A stretch of 62,182 nucleotides of DNA from JADJOY01 sp016713535 [NCBI: Deltaproteobacteria bacterium] (GCA_016713535.1 JADJOY010000060.1:1-62182), one strand, 5' to 3'. Shown: positions 35,140 to 44,373, counted from the stretch's first letter. Notes: generated by a model not told the origin, from the sequence alone. Program-made: numbers and translations.

Positions 35140-36161
35140 TCAGGCCGGCCCGGAACGAGCGGCGGCGTCCTCTCCCGGCACGTCCGCCACCGGCTGGCCG
35201 GTGAGCAGCGCCACGGTCGCACGAACGCCGTCGCGGAACAACGTCGGCACCCAGCGCAGCTCCTTCCGCGCCTTGTTGTTGCGGGGGCGAGCTTTCCACT
35301 GGAGAAAATGGAGCTGCCCGCGCGGGATGAGCGGCGGCCGCCCCGACACGTTCGCCCACCGCTCGCCCGCCTCGGAGACGAGCGTCGCGAGCCACAGCGG
35401 CAGCACCCGCGGGATGTCCTTGCGGCCCAGTGCGTGGCCCACGATCCACGCCAGGTGCGTCAGGTCCACGTACGACTCGCTCAGGATGTAGCGGCTGCCG
35501 GCGGGCCGGTCCTCGGCGAACACCTGGCCGAGGCCGACGTCGCGCGAGTGGACCACCGGCATCCCGCCCGGCAGCAGCGCGGGCATCTGGTGGTTCTTCA
35601 CCTTGAGGATGAAGTCGTTGATCCCCGGCGAGCCCGCCGGCCCCGGTCCGTAGAGCGCCGAGGGGTGGATGAAGATCGCGTGCAGGCCGCGCGCCAGGGC
35701 CTCCACCACCACGCGGTCGGCGTCCTGCTTGGAGCGCTCGTACGCGGTGCCCTTGGGAGACGGGTCGATCGGCGAATTCTCGTCGTACTCCTGCGACGGC
35801 GCGGCCTGGAAGACGTCGATGGTGCTGGTGTAGACGAACCGCTCGACCTTCGCCGCCAGCGCCGCCTCCACCATGTTGCGCGTGCCCTCGACGTTGACGC
35901 GCTGGAAGCGGCCCACGTCCTTGAGCCACTGCTCGGGCAGCCCGGCGGCATGGTACGCGACGCTCACGCCCTTGAAGGCACGATCGAGCGAGCCACGGTC
36001 GGTGATGTCGCCCGCGACCAGCTCCACCGCCGCCGGCAGGTGGCGGCGCGCCTTGTCGGGATCGCGCACCAGCGCCGCACCTCGCGGCCGCGCTCGAGGA
36101 GCACCGTGGCGACGTTCCAGCCCACCAGTCCGGTGGCGCCGGTGACCAAGGTCTTCGACAT
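35140..36161 (-). CDS. NAD-dependent epimerase/dehydratase, one frameshift
   Basis: An extended SDR enzyme of about 340 residues. MSKTLVTGATGLVGWNVA (NAD-binding GxxGxxG) lies in the frame starting at ATG 36161. After GREVR, near 36075, one base seems missing and the rest is in another frame, beginning VRDPDKARRHL. The active-site motif is YERSKQDADR (YxxxK) with TSTIDVFQ before it. HSRDVGLGQVFAED resembles sterol-dehydrogenase/epimerase relatives. The substrate is unknown. It lies 21 nt downstream of the lipoprotein gene start on the same strand. Confidence 0.8.
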
Positions 36162-36216
36162 GGGGGTCCGCTCCTGCTCGTTCTTGCTTCGCGCGCGCTC
36201 AGGGGTGCCGCACGGC

Positions 36217-37125
36217 TCACGCGCCGCGGTAGACGTCGGGCTCCACGAAGATGAGGCGCGCGCTCGGAACCCGGTCGCGCACGCTCGACTCGGCGGCGTT
36301 GATGGCGTCTGCGAGCTCGAGGATCGAGAGCGACGGCTCGAACTCGAGCTTCGCCGCCACCAGCAGCTCCGGCCCCAGGTGCATGGTGCGCATGTGGATC
36401 AGCCGGCGCACGTACTTGGCGCGCTCGAAACCCTCGCGGATCGCGCTCTGCTGCGCGCTCGAGGCCGCCTCGCCGACCAGCAGGCTCTTCATCTCGACCG
36501 CCAGGATCACCGCGATCACGCCGAGGAGCGCGCCGATCACGATCGAGCCGAGCGCGTCGTAGCGCGACTCGCCGGTCACCACCGCGAGTCCGACGCCCAC
36601 CAGCGCGAACACCAGACCGAGGAGCGCGCCGAGGTCCTCGAGGAGCACCACCGGCAGCTCGGGGCTCTTGGCGTTCTTGACGAACGCCCACCAGCTCTCT
36701 TTGCCCTTCAGGTGGCGTGCTTCCTGGATCGCGGTCTTGAACGAGTAGGTCTCGAGGAGGATCGCGAGGACGAGCGTGCCGATCGCCCACTGCGGCGACT
36801 CGAGCGGCTGGGGATGCTGGATCTTGTGGATGCCCTCGACGATCGCGAACACCGAGCCGAGCGAGAAGAGCACCAGCGCCACCACGAACGCCCAGAAGTA
36901 GCGCTCGCGGCCGTAGCCGAACGGGTGCTCGGGAGTGGCCGCGCGCTGGCCGCGCTTGCTGCCGAGGAGCAGGAGCGCCTGGTTGCCGGTGTCGGCCAGT
37001 GAGTGGATCGACTCCGCCAGCATCGACGCCGCGCCGGTCGCGACGTACGCGATCAGCTTGGCGACGGCGATGCCGAGGTTGGCGAGAAACGCTGCGACGA
37101 TCGCTTTGCGACTACCGTGCTCCAC
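36217..37125 (-). CDS. Cation diffusion facilitator family transporter
   Basis: 302 residues from GTG 37125, with six transmembrane segments and a C-terminal cytoplasmic domain. TM2 carries SMLAESIHSLADTGNQ with the metal-site Asp. The insertion HPFGYGRERYFWAFVVALVL is typical of the ZnT9-like branch. TM5 has VVLLEDLGALLGLV, where Glu-Asp replaces the usual H-x-x-x-D. The ending ESSVRDRVPSARLIFVEPD resembles CDF C-terminal domains that bind and sense metal. Likely zinc or another divalent metal; the altered TM5 site makes substrate uncertain. Confidence 0.85.
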   Translation of the reverse strand: MEHGSRKAIVAAFLANLGIAVAKLIAYVATGAASMLAESIHSLADTGNQALLLLGSKRGQRAATPEHPFGYGRERYFWAFVVALVLFSLGSVFAIVEGIHKIQHPQPLESPQWAIGTLVLAILLETYSFKTAIQEARHLKGKESWWAFVKNAKSPELPVVLLEDLGALLGLVFALVGVGLAVVTGESRYDALGSIVIGALLGVIAVILAVEMKSLLVGEAASSAQQSAIREGFERAKYVRRLIHMRTMHLGPELLVAAKLEFEPSLSILELADAINAAESSVRDRVPSARLIFVEPDVYRGA

Positions 37126-37394
37126 GGCTCGAACCCCGTTTTCCAGCGGCAAAGCCGCCAACCGTAGCCGACCGCCGGAAAGCCGTGCAAGGCGCCGGAA
37201 GGCTCGATCGGGTCGCACGCACGTCCGTTCCTCGGAGGGGCACGCGCCTGCGTGCCCGCCGATACGCGCAAGCGCTACATCGTCGACGCCGTGGATCGCG
37301 GTTCGGACGAGGCCCGCGGCGATCTGCGATCGCGGCGGTGCCCGCGCCCCCACCGATCGCCGGGCGCGCGGCGCGCGCCCCTCCCACCCGCCCC
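37126..37394. repeat. P1 hairpins between CDF and permease genes
   Basis: Two family members: GGGGCACGC..GCGTGCCC with CGATACGCG at 37233-37266, and CGATCGCCGGGCGCGCG..CGCGCCCCTCCC at 37354-37384. No gene in the interval. Confidence 0.75.
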
Positions 37395-38660
37395 TCACCG
37401 CACGAGGCGTGTCATCCCCCACCACCACGCGACCGCGATCACCAGGCTCACCACCGCGAACGGCGCGATCCGCCGCGCGTGCAGCTTGAAGCCGATCTCG
37501 GTGCCGTGGGCGCGCGCCTGCTCGGCGACGATCAGGTTCGCGATCGAGCCGATGAGGAGCAGGTTCCCCGCGTAGGTGCTGGTGAGCGCGAGCAGGTAGG
37601 CGAGCTCGGGCTGGTTCGCGGGCCACTCGGCCATGAGCAGCATCACCGCCGGCACGTTGCTCACCACGTTGCTGAGCACGACGCTCGCCACCGCGAGCAC
37701 CGCGGGGCCGTGGATCTCGAGCCCCGAGCGCGCGAGCAAGCCTTCCAGCGCCACCATCCCGCCCGACACGCGGAACCCCTCGATCAGCACGAAGAGCCCG
37801 ATGAAGAGGAGCAGCAACGGCCAGTCGACGAGCGCCAGGAACTGCGGCGTGGTGAGCTTGCGGCTCAGCATCAGCACCGCGACCACGCCGAGCACCGAGA
37901 CCTCGCGCGGGACGCGCGTGAAGAAGAGCGCCACCAGCACGATGGTGAGCGCCACGGCCTTCGCCGACTGCGCTCGGTCGAAGGGCCGCGTCGACGCCAT
38001 CGAGCCGGCGTCGAGCGGCCAGTCGGCGTCGTCGTGGCGCGCGTGTGGATGCGCGGGCTCGCTCTCGAGGTCGTCGCCGCGCGCCAGCCAGGCAAAGAGC
38101 AGCGCCAGGCTCGCGAGCGAGGGAGGCGCGCACCAGAGAAAAAAACGCGCGAAGTCGAGCCCGGCCTTCTGGCCGATGAACATGTTCTGCGGGTTGCCGA
38201 TCACCGTTGCGGCCGAGCCCACGTTCGCCGCCGCCGCCAGCGCGAGCAGGAAGGGCAACGGATTCCAGCCGCGGCGCACCACGATCTCGAGCACGATCGG
38301 CGTCATCACCAGACAGATCACGTCGTTCGAGAGCAGCGCCGAGAGCACGGCGCTCGCGGCGATCACGAAGGCGAGGAAGCCGCGCGCGCCGAGCCCGCTG
38401 CGCGCCGCCCGGATCGCGACCGCGCTGTAGAAGCCGCCGAGGCGGAACTGCGCCGAGAGCACCATCAGCCCGAAGAGCAGGACCAGCGTGCCGGCGTCGA
38501 TCGCCGCGGTGGCCTGCCCGAACGTGAGGGTCTCGCTGGCGACCAGGAGCATCGCGCCGAGCAGCGCGACGCCGGTGCGGTCGATGGCGAGCCCCGGGAT
38601 CTCGCCGAGGGCGATACCCACGTAGCTGAGCACGAAGATCGCGACGCCGAGCTCGTTCAT
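37395..38660 (-). CDS. ArsB/NhaD (ion transporter superfamily) permease
   Basis: 421 residues with about 11 spans. Two inverted halves each carry an Asn-rich hairpin: SALLSNDVICLVMTPIVLEI and SNVVSNVPAVMLLMAEW. AAAANVGSAATVIGNPQNMF is the standard loop of ArsB/NhaD-type carriers. Members export arsenite or exchange anions/Na+/H+; which one cannot be told and no ars genes are near. It starts at ATG 38660; the region upstream contains the divergent hemerythrin gene. Confidence 0.85.
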   Translation of the reverse strand: MNELGVAIFVLSYVGIALGEIPGLAIDRTGVALLGAMLLVASETLTFGQATAAIDAGTLVLLFGLMVLSAQFRLGGFYSAVAIRAARSGLGARGFLAFVIAASAVLSALLSNDVICLVMTPIVLEIVVRRGWNPLPFLLALAAAANVGSAATVIGNPQNMFIGQKAGLDFARFFLWCAPPSLASLALLFAWLARGDDLESEPAHPHARHDDADWPLDAGSMASTRPFDRAQSAKAVALTIVLVALFFTRVPREVSVLGVVAVLMLSRKLTTPQFLALVDWPLLLLFIGLFVLIEGFRVSGGMVALEGLLARSGLEIHGPAVLAVASVVLSNVVSNVPAVMLLMAEWPANQPELAYLLALTSTYAGNLLLIGSIANLIVAEQARAHGTEIGFKLHARRIAPFAVVSLVIAVAWWWGMTRLVR

Positions 38661-38782
38661 CGGTTCGATCCGGGGCCCGCGCCCCGCCGGCGAGGGTAGC
38701 CGCTTCGCCCTCGGTTACGTTGGCCGCTCGTCCCCCGCCCGCCACCGCCCGCGCGACCGCCCCCGCCACCTCGCGAGCCCTC

Positions 38783-39226
38783 ATGCCGCCCCTCAAGCGC
38801 GATCCCAGCCTCGTCCGACTCTCCCACGACCATCACCAGGGCTTGCTGCGCGCCTTCTTCATCCGCCAGGCGCTGCGGACCAAGGCCGGCCTCGACCATC
38901 AGGCCGCCGTCACCCGCGACTTCTTCCGCGACGACCTGGTGCCGCACTTTCGCGCCGAGGAGGAGGTGCTCTTCCCGCTGCTGGTGCCGCTGCTCGGCGA
39001 TGACGCCGGTCTGGTCGACGCGCTGCTCGCCGAGCACCGCGAGCTCGAGACCCTCACCGAAGCGCTCGACGGCAGCGCCGAGAAGCTCACCGCTTACGCC
39101 GAGCTCCTCGATCGCCACATCCGCACCGAGGAGCGGCGCCTCTTCGAGCTCTACCAGGAGCGCGTGCCCGAAGCAGATCGGCCCGCGATCGAGGCGCGCC
39201 TTCGCGAAGCGCGGGTGAAGCCGTAG
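38783..39226 (+). CDS. Hemerythrin HHE domain protein
   Basis: 147 residues, a four-helix bundle that binds a di-iron site. Ligand candidates in order: LSHDHHQGL, PHFRAEEEVLFP, LLAEHRELETL and DRHIRTEERRLFELY. The pattern H...H-x3-E...H-x3-E...H-x4-E is complete. Such single-domain proteins sense or store O2 or NO or protect iron-sulphur enzymes; no partner is obvious. ATG 38783 follows no clear Shine-Dalgarno sequence. Confidence 0.85.
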   Translation: MPPLKRDPSLVRLSHDHHQGLLRAFFIRQALRTKAGLDHQAAVTRDFFRDDLVPHFRAEEEVLFPLLVPLLGDDAGLVDALLAEHRELETLTEALDGSAEKLTAYAELLDRHIRTEERRLFELYQERVPEADRPAIEARLREARVKP

Positions 39227-39242
39227 GGGCGCGCGATCGACC

Positions 39243-39306
39243 TGCTGGAGGGCTGCGGTCCCTCGCAGCCGCCGGGAGCGGTCGCGAAGGATCGCGACCC
39301 TCCAGG
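39243..39306 (+). repeat. Two P2-type hairpins with different arms
   Basis: CTGGAGGGCTGCG-gtccct-CGCAGCC, then GGTCGCG-aaggat-CGCGACC ending CCTCCAGG. The arms differ but each is perfectly complementary. They lie between convergent genes. Confidence 0.65.
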
Positions 39307-39331
39307 GGATCGAGTCAGCAGCCGGACGACC

Positions 39332-40189
39332 TCACTCGAGCTTGAACACCCGCCGCGCGTTGTCGCGGAAGAAGAGCCGCTCGTTCTCCTCGCCGAGCCC
39401 GAGCTCGAGCGCCTGTTTCACCGCCTTGTGGAACATGAGCTGCGGGAAGTTGGTGCCGAAGAGCACCTTGTCCTTGCCGTAGGTCTTGGCGAAGTGGACG
39501 AGCTGGGGCGGGTAGTAGCGCGGCAGGTAGGCCGAGGTGTCGATGTAGACGTGCTCGTGTTTCCACGCGAGGCCGATCATCTCGTCGGTCCACGGATAGC
39601 CGATGTGCCCGCCGACGATCTTGAGCTCGGGGAACTTGAGCGCGATCTCGTCGATGTACGGGATCGGGCGCCCGGTCTCGGACGGCATGAGCGGCCCGGT
39701 GTGGCCGACCTGGGTGCAGAACGGGATGTCGAGGTCGATGCACTTCACGTAGAGCGGCCAGTAGTGCTTGTCGTTGGGAGGCAGGCTCCAGAGCCACGGG
39801 ATCACCCGGAGCGCCTTGAAGCCGAGCACCTTCACCGCGCGGTCGAGCTCGCGCACCGCCGCCATCGGCTTCTCGAGGTCGACGGCCGCGACACCGACGA
39901 AGCGCGTCGGATGGCGCGCGACCCACTCGGCGACCTCGTCGTTGGTCGCCACCCACGTACCGGGACGGCACCACGCGCACAAGAGCAGCTTCTCGACGCC
40001 CGCGAGGTCCATGAGCTGGACCACGTCGTCGGGGGTGAGCCCGGTCTCCGCCATCTCCGGTGGGACGCCCGACTTCTGGAACAGCCGGGTGATCTCCGGC
40101 AGGCGATCGAACATCGTGCGCAGCGCGGGCTGGGCCCACGCGTCGATGGCGCGGGGTGCGGAAACCGGATTCGGGCTCGCTTCGGTCAC
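39332..40189 (-). CDS. Amidohydrolase-related (ACMSD-type) protein
   Basis: 285 residues from GTG 40189, with GAGGGGG 5 nt upstream. Amidohydrolase-2 fold: EITRLFQKSGVPPEM, VEKLLLCAWCRP, PTRFVGVAAVDLEKP, FKALRVIPWLWSLPPNDKHY, PFCTQVGHTGP, LKIVGGHIGYPWTDEM and VLFGTNFPQLM. The N-terminal H-x-H metal motif is replaced by DAWAQP, so metal binding may be reduced; this variant is common in the PF04909 group. Probable role in hydrolysis or decarboxylation of an aromatic or dicarboxylic compound; not proven. Confidence 0.8.
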   Translation of the reverse strand: MTEASPNPVSAPRAIDAWAQPALRTMFDRLPEITRLFQKSGVPPEMAETGLTPDDVVQLMDLAGVEKLLLCAWCRPGTWVATNDEVAEWVARHPTRFVGVAAVDLEKPMAAVRELDRAVKVLGFKALRVIPWLWSLPPNDKHYWPLYVKCIDLDIPFCTQVGHTGPLMPSETGRPIPYIDEIALKFPELKIVGGHIGYPWTDEMIGLAWKHEHVYIDTSAYLPRYYPPQLVHFAKTYGKDKVLFGTNFPQLMFHKAVKQALELGLGEENERLFFRDNARRVFKLE

Positions 40190-40377
40190 GAAATCCCCCT
40201 CGGAGGGCCGCTGGAGGCCTTATTCGGCCTGATTTGCGGCCGTTTCAAGATCGACTGTAAGCAGTTTGTTGCAATAAAATCTGGCGTAATGTGTCTTTTC
40301 TCAATGGCGGATTGTGATCGTTTCCACTGGCAATCCGTGTAGTTTTTCTCGTCCGCCCGAGAGCGCCTCGGCGCCGC
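40190..40377. other. AT-rich upstream region of the amidohydrolase gene
   Basis: From 40245 to 40345 GC drops to about 45 percent, far below the surroundings. This is the only strongly AT-rich block apart from the light-cluster operators. It probably contains the promoter of the amidohydrolase gene; TTGAGA..GATTTT on the minus strand is a weak candidate. No gene. Confidence 0.45.
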
Positions 40378-40842
40378 TCACGGAACCGTACCAAACATCG
40401 CCCGCAGCCGCCGATGGCGATGGGTGAAGAGCGCGCGCACCACCACCCGCGACGCGCCCAGCATCCACGCCATGCGCGGCTCGAAGCGCAGCCGGTCGGT
40501 GACCTCGACGCCGCCGGCCATCGGCACGAGGGTGCGCTCGTGCTCCCACACCCGCTGGCTCGCGAGCGTGGAGCGCTCGAGGAAGCGGCGTCCGGTCTCG
40601 AGCTCCACCAGCACCAGGTCGTCGTAGTCGACCGGCAGCACGCCGCCGAGGAGGATCCAGCTCCTGAAGAGCCGCTGCCCGAGCGGCACCGTCGCTTCGG
40701 TCAGCGTCCGCGCGTGCGCCGGGAACGTCATTCTGCAGAGCGGCATCAGCTCGCGGTTGACGCCCTCCAGGCTGGAGGCGTGTTGCCAGAGCCGCGCGGA
40801 GTCGGCGGCGAGGCGTGAGGAGATCTCGAAGCGGCCTTCCAT
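40378..40842 (-). CDS. SRPBCC-fold protein in the carH operon
   Basis: 154 residues, a START/polyketide-cyclase-like fold: MEGRFEISSRLAADSARLWQ at the start, EATVPLGQRLFRSWILLGG, then a beta segment ending VTDRLRFEPRM and a final helix FTHRHRRLRAMFG. Such proteins bind hydrophobic ligands; the ligand is unknown. It starts 31 nt after the CarH-like gene stop on the same strand, so both are probably in one transcript. A second SRPBCC gene is divergent from carH. Confidence 0.75.
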   Translation of the reverse strand: MEGRFEISSRLAADSARLWQHASSLEGVNRELMPLCRMTFPAHARTLTEATVPLGQRLFRSWILLGGVLPVDYDDLVLVELETGRRFLERSTLASQRVWEHERTLVPMAGGVEVTDRLRFEPRMAWMLGASRVVVRALFTHRHRRLRAMFGTVP

Positions 40843-40873
40843 GCCGACACTCTCGTGTCGGCGCGGGCCCAGG

Positions 40874-41920
40874 TCAATGCACCGAAATGCGTGCCGGGCG
40901 GCCCTTGCGGCTGGCCCCGCGGCGCGCGGCCGGCGTCCGGGACGAGCCGCGTGCGCTCGCGTCCGAGGTGCTGTCGAGCTGGCTCAACGAGCGCGTCGGC
41001 GGCCACACCAGCACGCCTGCGTCGCTGAACGCCTGCAGGTCGCCGCCGACTCCCGAGCCGCCCAGCCAGAACTTGGTGGTCGCGGCGCGGCGGCGGACCA
41101 GCTCGAGGAGCCGCGGCGCGTGCACGGCGAGCAGCGCCTCGCGGGTCACCGAGAGCGCCACCAGCGCAGGTGCCACCTGCTCGCAGGCGCGCTCGAGGTC
41201 CTCGATCGGCAGGCCCTGGCCGAGGTAGATCGCGCGATAGCCGCGCTGCTCGAGATGGAGCGCGACCGCGAGTGCCCCGACCTCGTGCTGCTCGTCCGGC
41301 AGGCACGCGACCAGCGCCACCGGCGCGGTGGCGCTGACCGGGGCGAGCGCCGCGAGCAGCTCGTGCATGCGCGCCACGAACGCCGCCGAGGCCATGTGCT
41401 CGGAGGCCACGCTCAGCACCCCCGCCGCCCACAGCTCGCCGATCTCCGTGGCCGCGGGCCGGAGCACGAGGTTCAGCACCTGCTCGGTCGACGTGCTCGC
41501 GAAGGCGCGATCGAGGGCCGCGTCGAGGGCCGCCGCGTCGAGGACGCGGGCGGCGGCGACCACCGCGCGGCGGAGCTCCTCGAGCAACCCCGGCGAGAGC
41601 GCGGAGCGCGTCTCCTCGGGGGCCGCCAGCGAGGATTCGCTGGTCGAGCGCGCCTGCAAGCGGTCGCCGAGGTTCGCCTCGGCGAGCAGGCGGTCGCGCC
41701 CGACCACGGCGATCTCGCCGATCGAGTGGCCCTGCTTGATGCGCTCGCGAACCCGCTCGAGGACCTTGAGGTCGCTCTCGGTGTAGAGGCGGTGGCCGCT
41801 CGGCGTGCGCACCGGCAGCAGGAAGCCGTGGCGCGTCTCCCAGGCGCGCAGCACCGCGGCCGAGAAGCCCGTCAGCCGGGAGATCGTCTTCATCTTGTAG
41901 AGACCACGCTCGCCCACCAC
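40874..41920 (-). CDS. carH: CarH/LitR-type B12-dependent light-sensing MerR regulator
   Basis: 348 residues. The N-terminal MerR domain (MKTISRLTGFSAAVLRAWET, then RTPSGHRLY) binds DNA. The C-terminal half is the photoreceptor: four-helix part with LWAAGVLSVASEHMAS, an exact W-x9-E-H signature that caps adenosylcobalamin, then the Rossmann B12-binding part with PDEQHEVGALAVA (E-x-H-x-x-G, lower His ligand) and IYLGQGLP. In the CarH model, darkness keeps the B12-bound tetramer on the operator and light releases it. A shared motif at 41979-41994 and 44273-44288 is the likely operator. Confidence 0.9.
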   Translation of the reverse strand: MVGERGLYKMKTISRLTGFSAAVLRAWETRHGFLLPVRTPSGHRLYTESDLKVLERVRERIKQGHSIGEIAVVGRDRLLAEANLGDRLQARSTSESSLAAPEETRSALSPGLLEELRRAVVAAARVLDAAALDAALDRAFASTSTEQVLNLVLRPAATEIGELWAAGVLSVASEHMASAAFVARMHELLAALAPVSATAPVALVACLPDEQHEVGALAVALHLEQRGYRAIYLGQGLPIEDLERACEQVAPALVALSVTREALLAVHAPRLLELVRRRAATTKFWLGGSGVGGDLQAFSDAGVLVWPPTRSLSQLDSTSDASARGSSRTPAARRGASRKGRPARISVH

Positions 41921-41978
41921 CGCCCCTCCTCCGCACCGCGCCGTGCCTGCGATCGTAGCACTCGCTCCGCTCAGATCA

Positions 41979-41994
41979 AAACAAAATCTATACA
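41979..41994. promoter_or_regulatory. Putative CarH operator, intergenic copy
   Basis: AAACAAAATCTATACA, 59 nt upstream of carH and 43 nt upstream of the SRPBCC gene. It matches the site at 44273-44288 in 15 of 16 positions. A TTGACG (42000-42005) and TACGGT (42023-42028), 17 bp apart, directly follow and would give the SRPBCC gene a near-leaderless transcript. Confidence 0.65.
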
Positions 41995-42036
41995 GACCCT
42001 TGACGCTCGAAATCGCCCCCGCTACGGTCGCGGGCC

Positions 42037-42516
42037 ATGGCGACGAGGCACACCCTCCACCGCGTCCAGACCGTGCGAGCGCCGCTCGACGAGGTGTTCG
42101 CGTTCTTCGCCGACGCCGGCAACCTGGAGCGGATCACGCCGCCGTTCCTGCGCTTCCGATACCTCACGGAGCTGCCGATCGAGATGCGCGTGGGTGCGCG
42201 CATCCTCTACCGGATCGCGCTCTTCGGCGTGCCCATGAAGTGGCTCACCGAGATCGCCGCGTACGAGCCGCCGCGGCGCTTCGTGGACCGGCAGGAGCGT
42301 GGGCCCTACGCGGTGTGGATCCACACCCACGAGTTCGAGAGCGTCCCCGAGGGCACGCGGCTCGTCGACCGCGTCGAATACGAGCTGCCCTTCGGGCCGC
42401 TCGGCGGGCTCGCCCACGCGCTGTGGGTGCGGCGCACCCTCGAGCGCATCTTCGACTTCCGCCACGTTTACATCGCCTCCCGCTTCGGCGCCGTCGCGCC
42501 GTCGAAGGCGCACTAG
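42037..42516 (+). CDS. SRPBCC family protein, divergent from carH
   Basis: 159 residues: HRVQTVRAPLDEVFAFFADA and GNLERITPPFLRFRY (typical SRPBCC start), LFGVPMKWLTEIAAYEPPRR, GPYAVWIHTHEFESV, then GLAHALWVRRTLERIFDFRH as the long C-terminal helix. Relatives are often found beside SDR/DUF2867 and photolyase genes in LitR/CarH neighbourhoods. It lies 117 bp from carH across the shared intergenic region with the operator-like motif. ATG 42037. Confidence 0.85.
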   Translation: MATRHTLHRVQTVRAPLDEVFAFFADAGNLERITPPFLRFRYLTELPIEMRVGARILYRIALFGVPMKWLTEIAAYEPPRRFVDRQERGPYAVWIHTHEFESVPEGTRLVDRVEYELPFGPLGGLAHALWVRRTLERIFDFRHVYIASRFGAVAPSKAH

Positions 42517-42518
42517 CG

Positions 42519-42653
42519 GCGGGCGCGAGCCCGCCGGGGAGCGGACACGAGCGGAGCCGAGCGCTTCCGAGCCCGGGCGGCCTCACGGCCGCCCCTACAC
42601 AGCCACGCACAGCCCCGAGCTGGAGGGGCACGCGTCGCGTGCCCGGCGATACG
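42519..42653. repeat. P4 and P1 hairpins
   Basis: GGCGGGC-gcga-GCCCGCC then GGAGCGGAC at 42519-42545; GGGCGGCC-tca-GGCCGCCC next to CTAC at 42566-42600; a P1 hairpin GGGGCACGCG..CGCGTGCCC then GGCGATACGCG at 42622-42653. No gene in 42517-42730. Confidence 0.7.
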
Positions 42654-42730
42654 CGACGACGTTCACGCCGCCGTTCGCGTGGAGCCCCACCCCGGCCCCC
42701 CGGAGTCGCGCGCGCGCCGCTCGCCGCGCA

Positions 42731-44272
42731 TCACGCGGCGATGCGGATCTCGGGCGCGCTCTCGCGGTGACTGCGCTCGGCGAAGCGCCGGATGCCGTCG
42801 AGCATCCCCGCGAACACCACGCCGTGTAGCGGCAGGACCGCGTACCAGTAGAGGAGCCCACCGAGCCCTCGCGGCTTGAAGCGCGCGATCTGGGTGAGCC
42901 GCGCGCTTCCGGCGCCGAGCGGCTCGACCGCGAAGTCGAGGAGCGCCTCGCCGGGCAGCTTCATCTCCGCGCGTAACGTGAGGCGGCGATCGGGGACGAG
43001 GTCGGTCACGCGCCAGAAGTCGAGCGCCTCCCCGTACGCGACGTTCTCGGGGTCGCGGCGCCCGCGCCGGAGCCCCGGCCCCCCCACCATCCGATCCATC
43101 GCACCGCGCAGCCGCCACAGCCAGTCGGCGCCGTAGTAGCCGTGGCCGCCGCCCACCCGGCAGACCCCGCGAAAGACCGCCGCTGGCGGCGCTTCGATGT
43201 CGACCGCGCGCTGATCGACGAACACCGTGCCGCCTGCCCAGTCGGGATCGCCCGCGATCGGGCCGGCGTCGGACCAGCTCGTCTCGACGCGACGCTCGGC
43301 GATCCGCGACAGCGCCGCCTCGATCGCCTCGCGGATCCCGAGCAGACGCTGCGGCATGAGGCGCGCCGCGCGGTCGTCACGGCACACCACGCGATTGCGC
43401 AGCCCCTCGGCCAGCGGACGCGCGATGCGGTGGCTGAGGGGAGTGACGAGGTGGATCCACAGCGAGCTGAGCCGCGGCGTGAGCACCGGCACCGGCACGA
43501 TCACGCGCCGCGGCAGGCCGAGGCACTCGGCCATGAGGTGCATGAGCTCGCGGTACGAGCGGACCTCCGGCCCGCCGATGTCGAGGGTGAGCCCGGTGGT
43601 CTCGGGGACGTCCAGGCAGCGCACCAGGTACTCGAGGACGTTGCGCACCGCGATCGGCTGCGACTCGGTGCGAACCCAGCGCGGCGTGACCATGATCGGC
43701 AGCCGCTCCACCAGGTAGCGGAGGATCTCGAACGAGGCGGAGCCCGAGCCGATGATCATCGCGGCGCGGAACACCGTGACGGGCACCGGCCCCGAGGCGA
43801 GCGCCACCTCCACCTCGCGGCGCGAGCTCAGGTGCTCGGAGAGCCCGGCGCCGGTCTCGCCCAGTCCCCCGAGGTAGACGATGCGCTCGACACCCGCCGC
43901 CGCGGCGGCGCGGCTGAACGCGCGCGCCAGCACACGGTCGACGTCCGCGTACTCCCGCCCCGCGGCCATCATCGAGTGGATCAGGTAGTAGGCCGCGCCG
44001 CAGCCGGTCATCGCGCGGAAGAGATCGTCCTCGCGCGCCGCGTCGCCACGCACGATCTCGACCCGCGGGTGGCTCGCCCACGGCCGCCCCACGAGCTTGC
44101 GCGGGTCACGCGCCAGGCACCGAACACGGTGGCCGGCCTCGAGGAGCCGGGGCACGAGCCGGCCGCCGATGTAGCCGGTGGCGCCGGAGACGAGCACCGG
44201 CCGCTCGCGAACCGAGGCGGAGGTGGGTGAAGCGACCGAGACAGGACCCGCCGGCTGAGCTGATCTAATCAT
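42731..44272 (-). CDS. SDR / NAD(P)-binding protein with DUF2867 domain
   Basis: About 513 residues. The N-terminal atypical SDR has LVSGATGYIGGRLVPRLLEA, LARDPRKLVGRPW, YYLIHSMMAAG, ERIVYLGGLGE and a YLVRCLDVPETTGLTLDIGG segment. The C-terminal part is DUF2867: YYGADWLWRLRGAMDRMVGG, FWRVTDLVPDRRLTLRAEMK and LPGEALLDFAVEPLG. The putative operator ends 1 nt upstream of ATG 44272. If the promoter overlaps it, the real start may be the in-frame GTG at 44197, at VLVSGATG. The protein is common beside carH/litR and phr genes; the substrate is unknown. Confidence 0.85.
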   Translation of the reverse strand: MIRSAQPAGPVSVASPTSASVRERPVLVSGATGYIGGRLVPRLLEAGHRVRCLARDPRKLVGRPWASHPRVEIVRGDAAREDDLFRAMTGCGAAYYLIHSMMAAGREYADVDRVLARAFSRAAAAAGVERIVYLGGLGETGAGLSEHLSSRREVEVALASGPVPVTVFRAAMIIGSGSASFEILRYLVERLPIMVTPRWVRTESQPIAVRNVLEYLVRCLDVPETTGLTLDIGGPEVRSYRELMHLMAECLGLPRRVIVPVPVLTPRLSSLWIHLVTPLSHRIARPLAEGLRNRVVCRDDRAARLMPQRLLGIREAIEAALSRIAERRVETSWSDAGPIAGDPDWAGGTVFVDQRAVDIEAPPAAVFRGVCRVGGGHGYYGADWLWRLRGAMDRMVGGPGLRRGRRDPENVAYGEALDFWRVTDLVPDRRLTLRAEMKLPGEALLDFAVEPLGAGSARLTQIARFKPRGLGGLLYWYAVLPLHGVVFAGMLDGIRRFAERSHRESAPEIRIAA

Positions 44273-44288
44273 AAACAAAATATATACA
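44273..44288. promoter_or_regulatory. Putative CarH operator upstream of the SDR/DUF2867 gene
   Basis: AAACAAAATATATACA, 15 of 16 identical to the site in the carH intergenic region, in a 35-bp AT-only-like block. Its closeness to the gene start is like an operator overlapping a promoter. Confidence 0.65.
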
Positions 44289-44373
44289 AAATATCGACAT
44301 TACGCAACACGAGGACAACAGCTCCCCGGCCCGACGGCGAGCCTGTGAAGAAATCGAGCGCGAGCGAAGCGCC

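Noticed and set aside
37110-37145. GGGGTTCGAGCC word as a tRNA T-arm
   Set aside because: There is no cloverleaf around it, and the sequence lies at the start of the CDF transporter gene.
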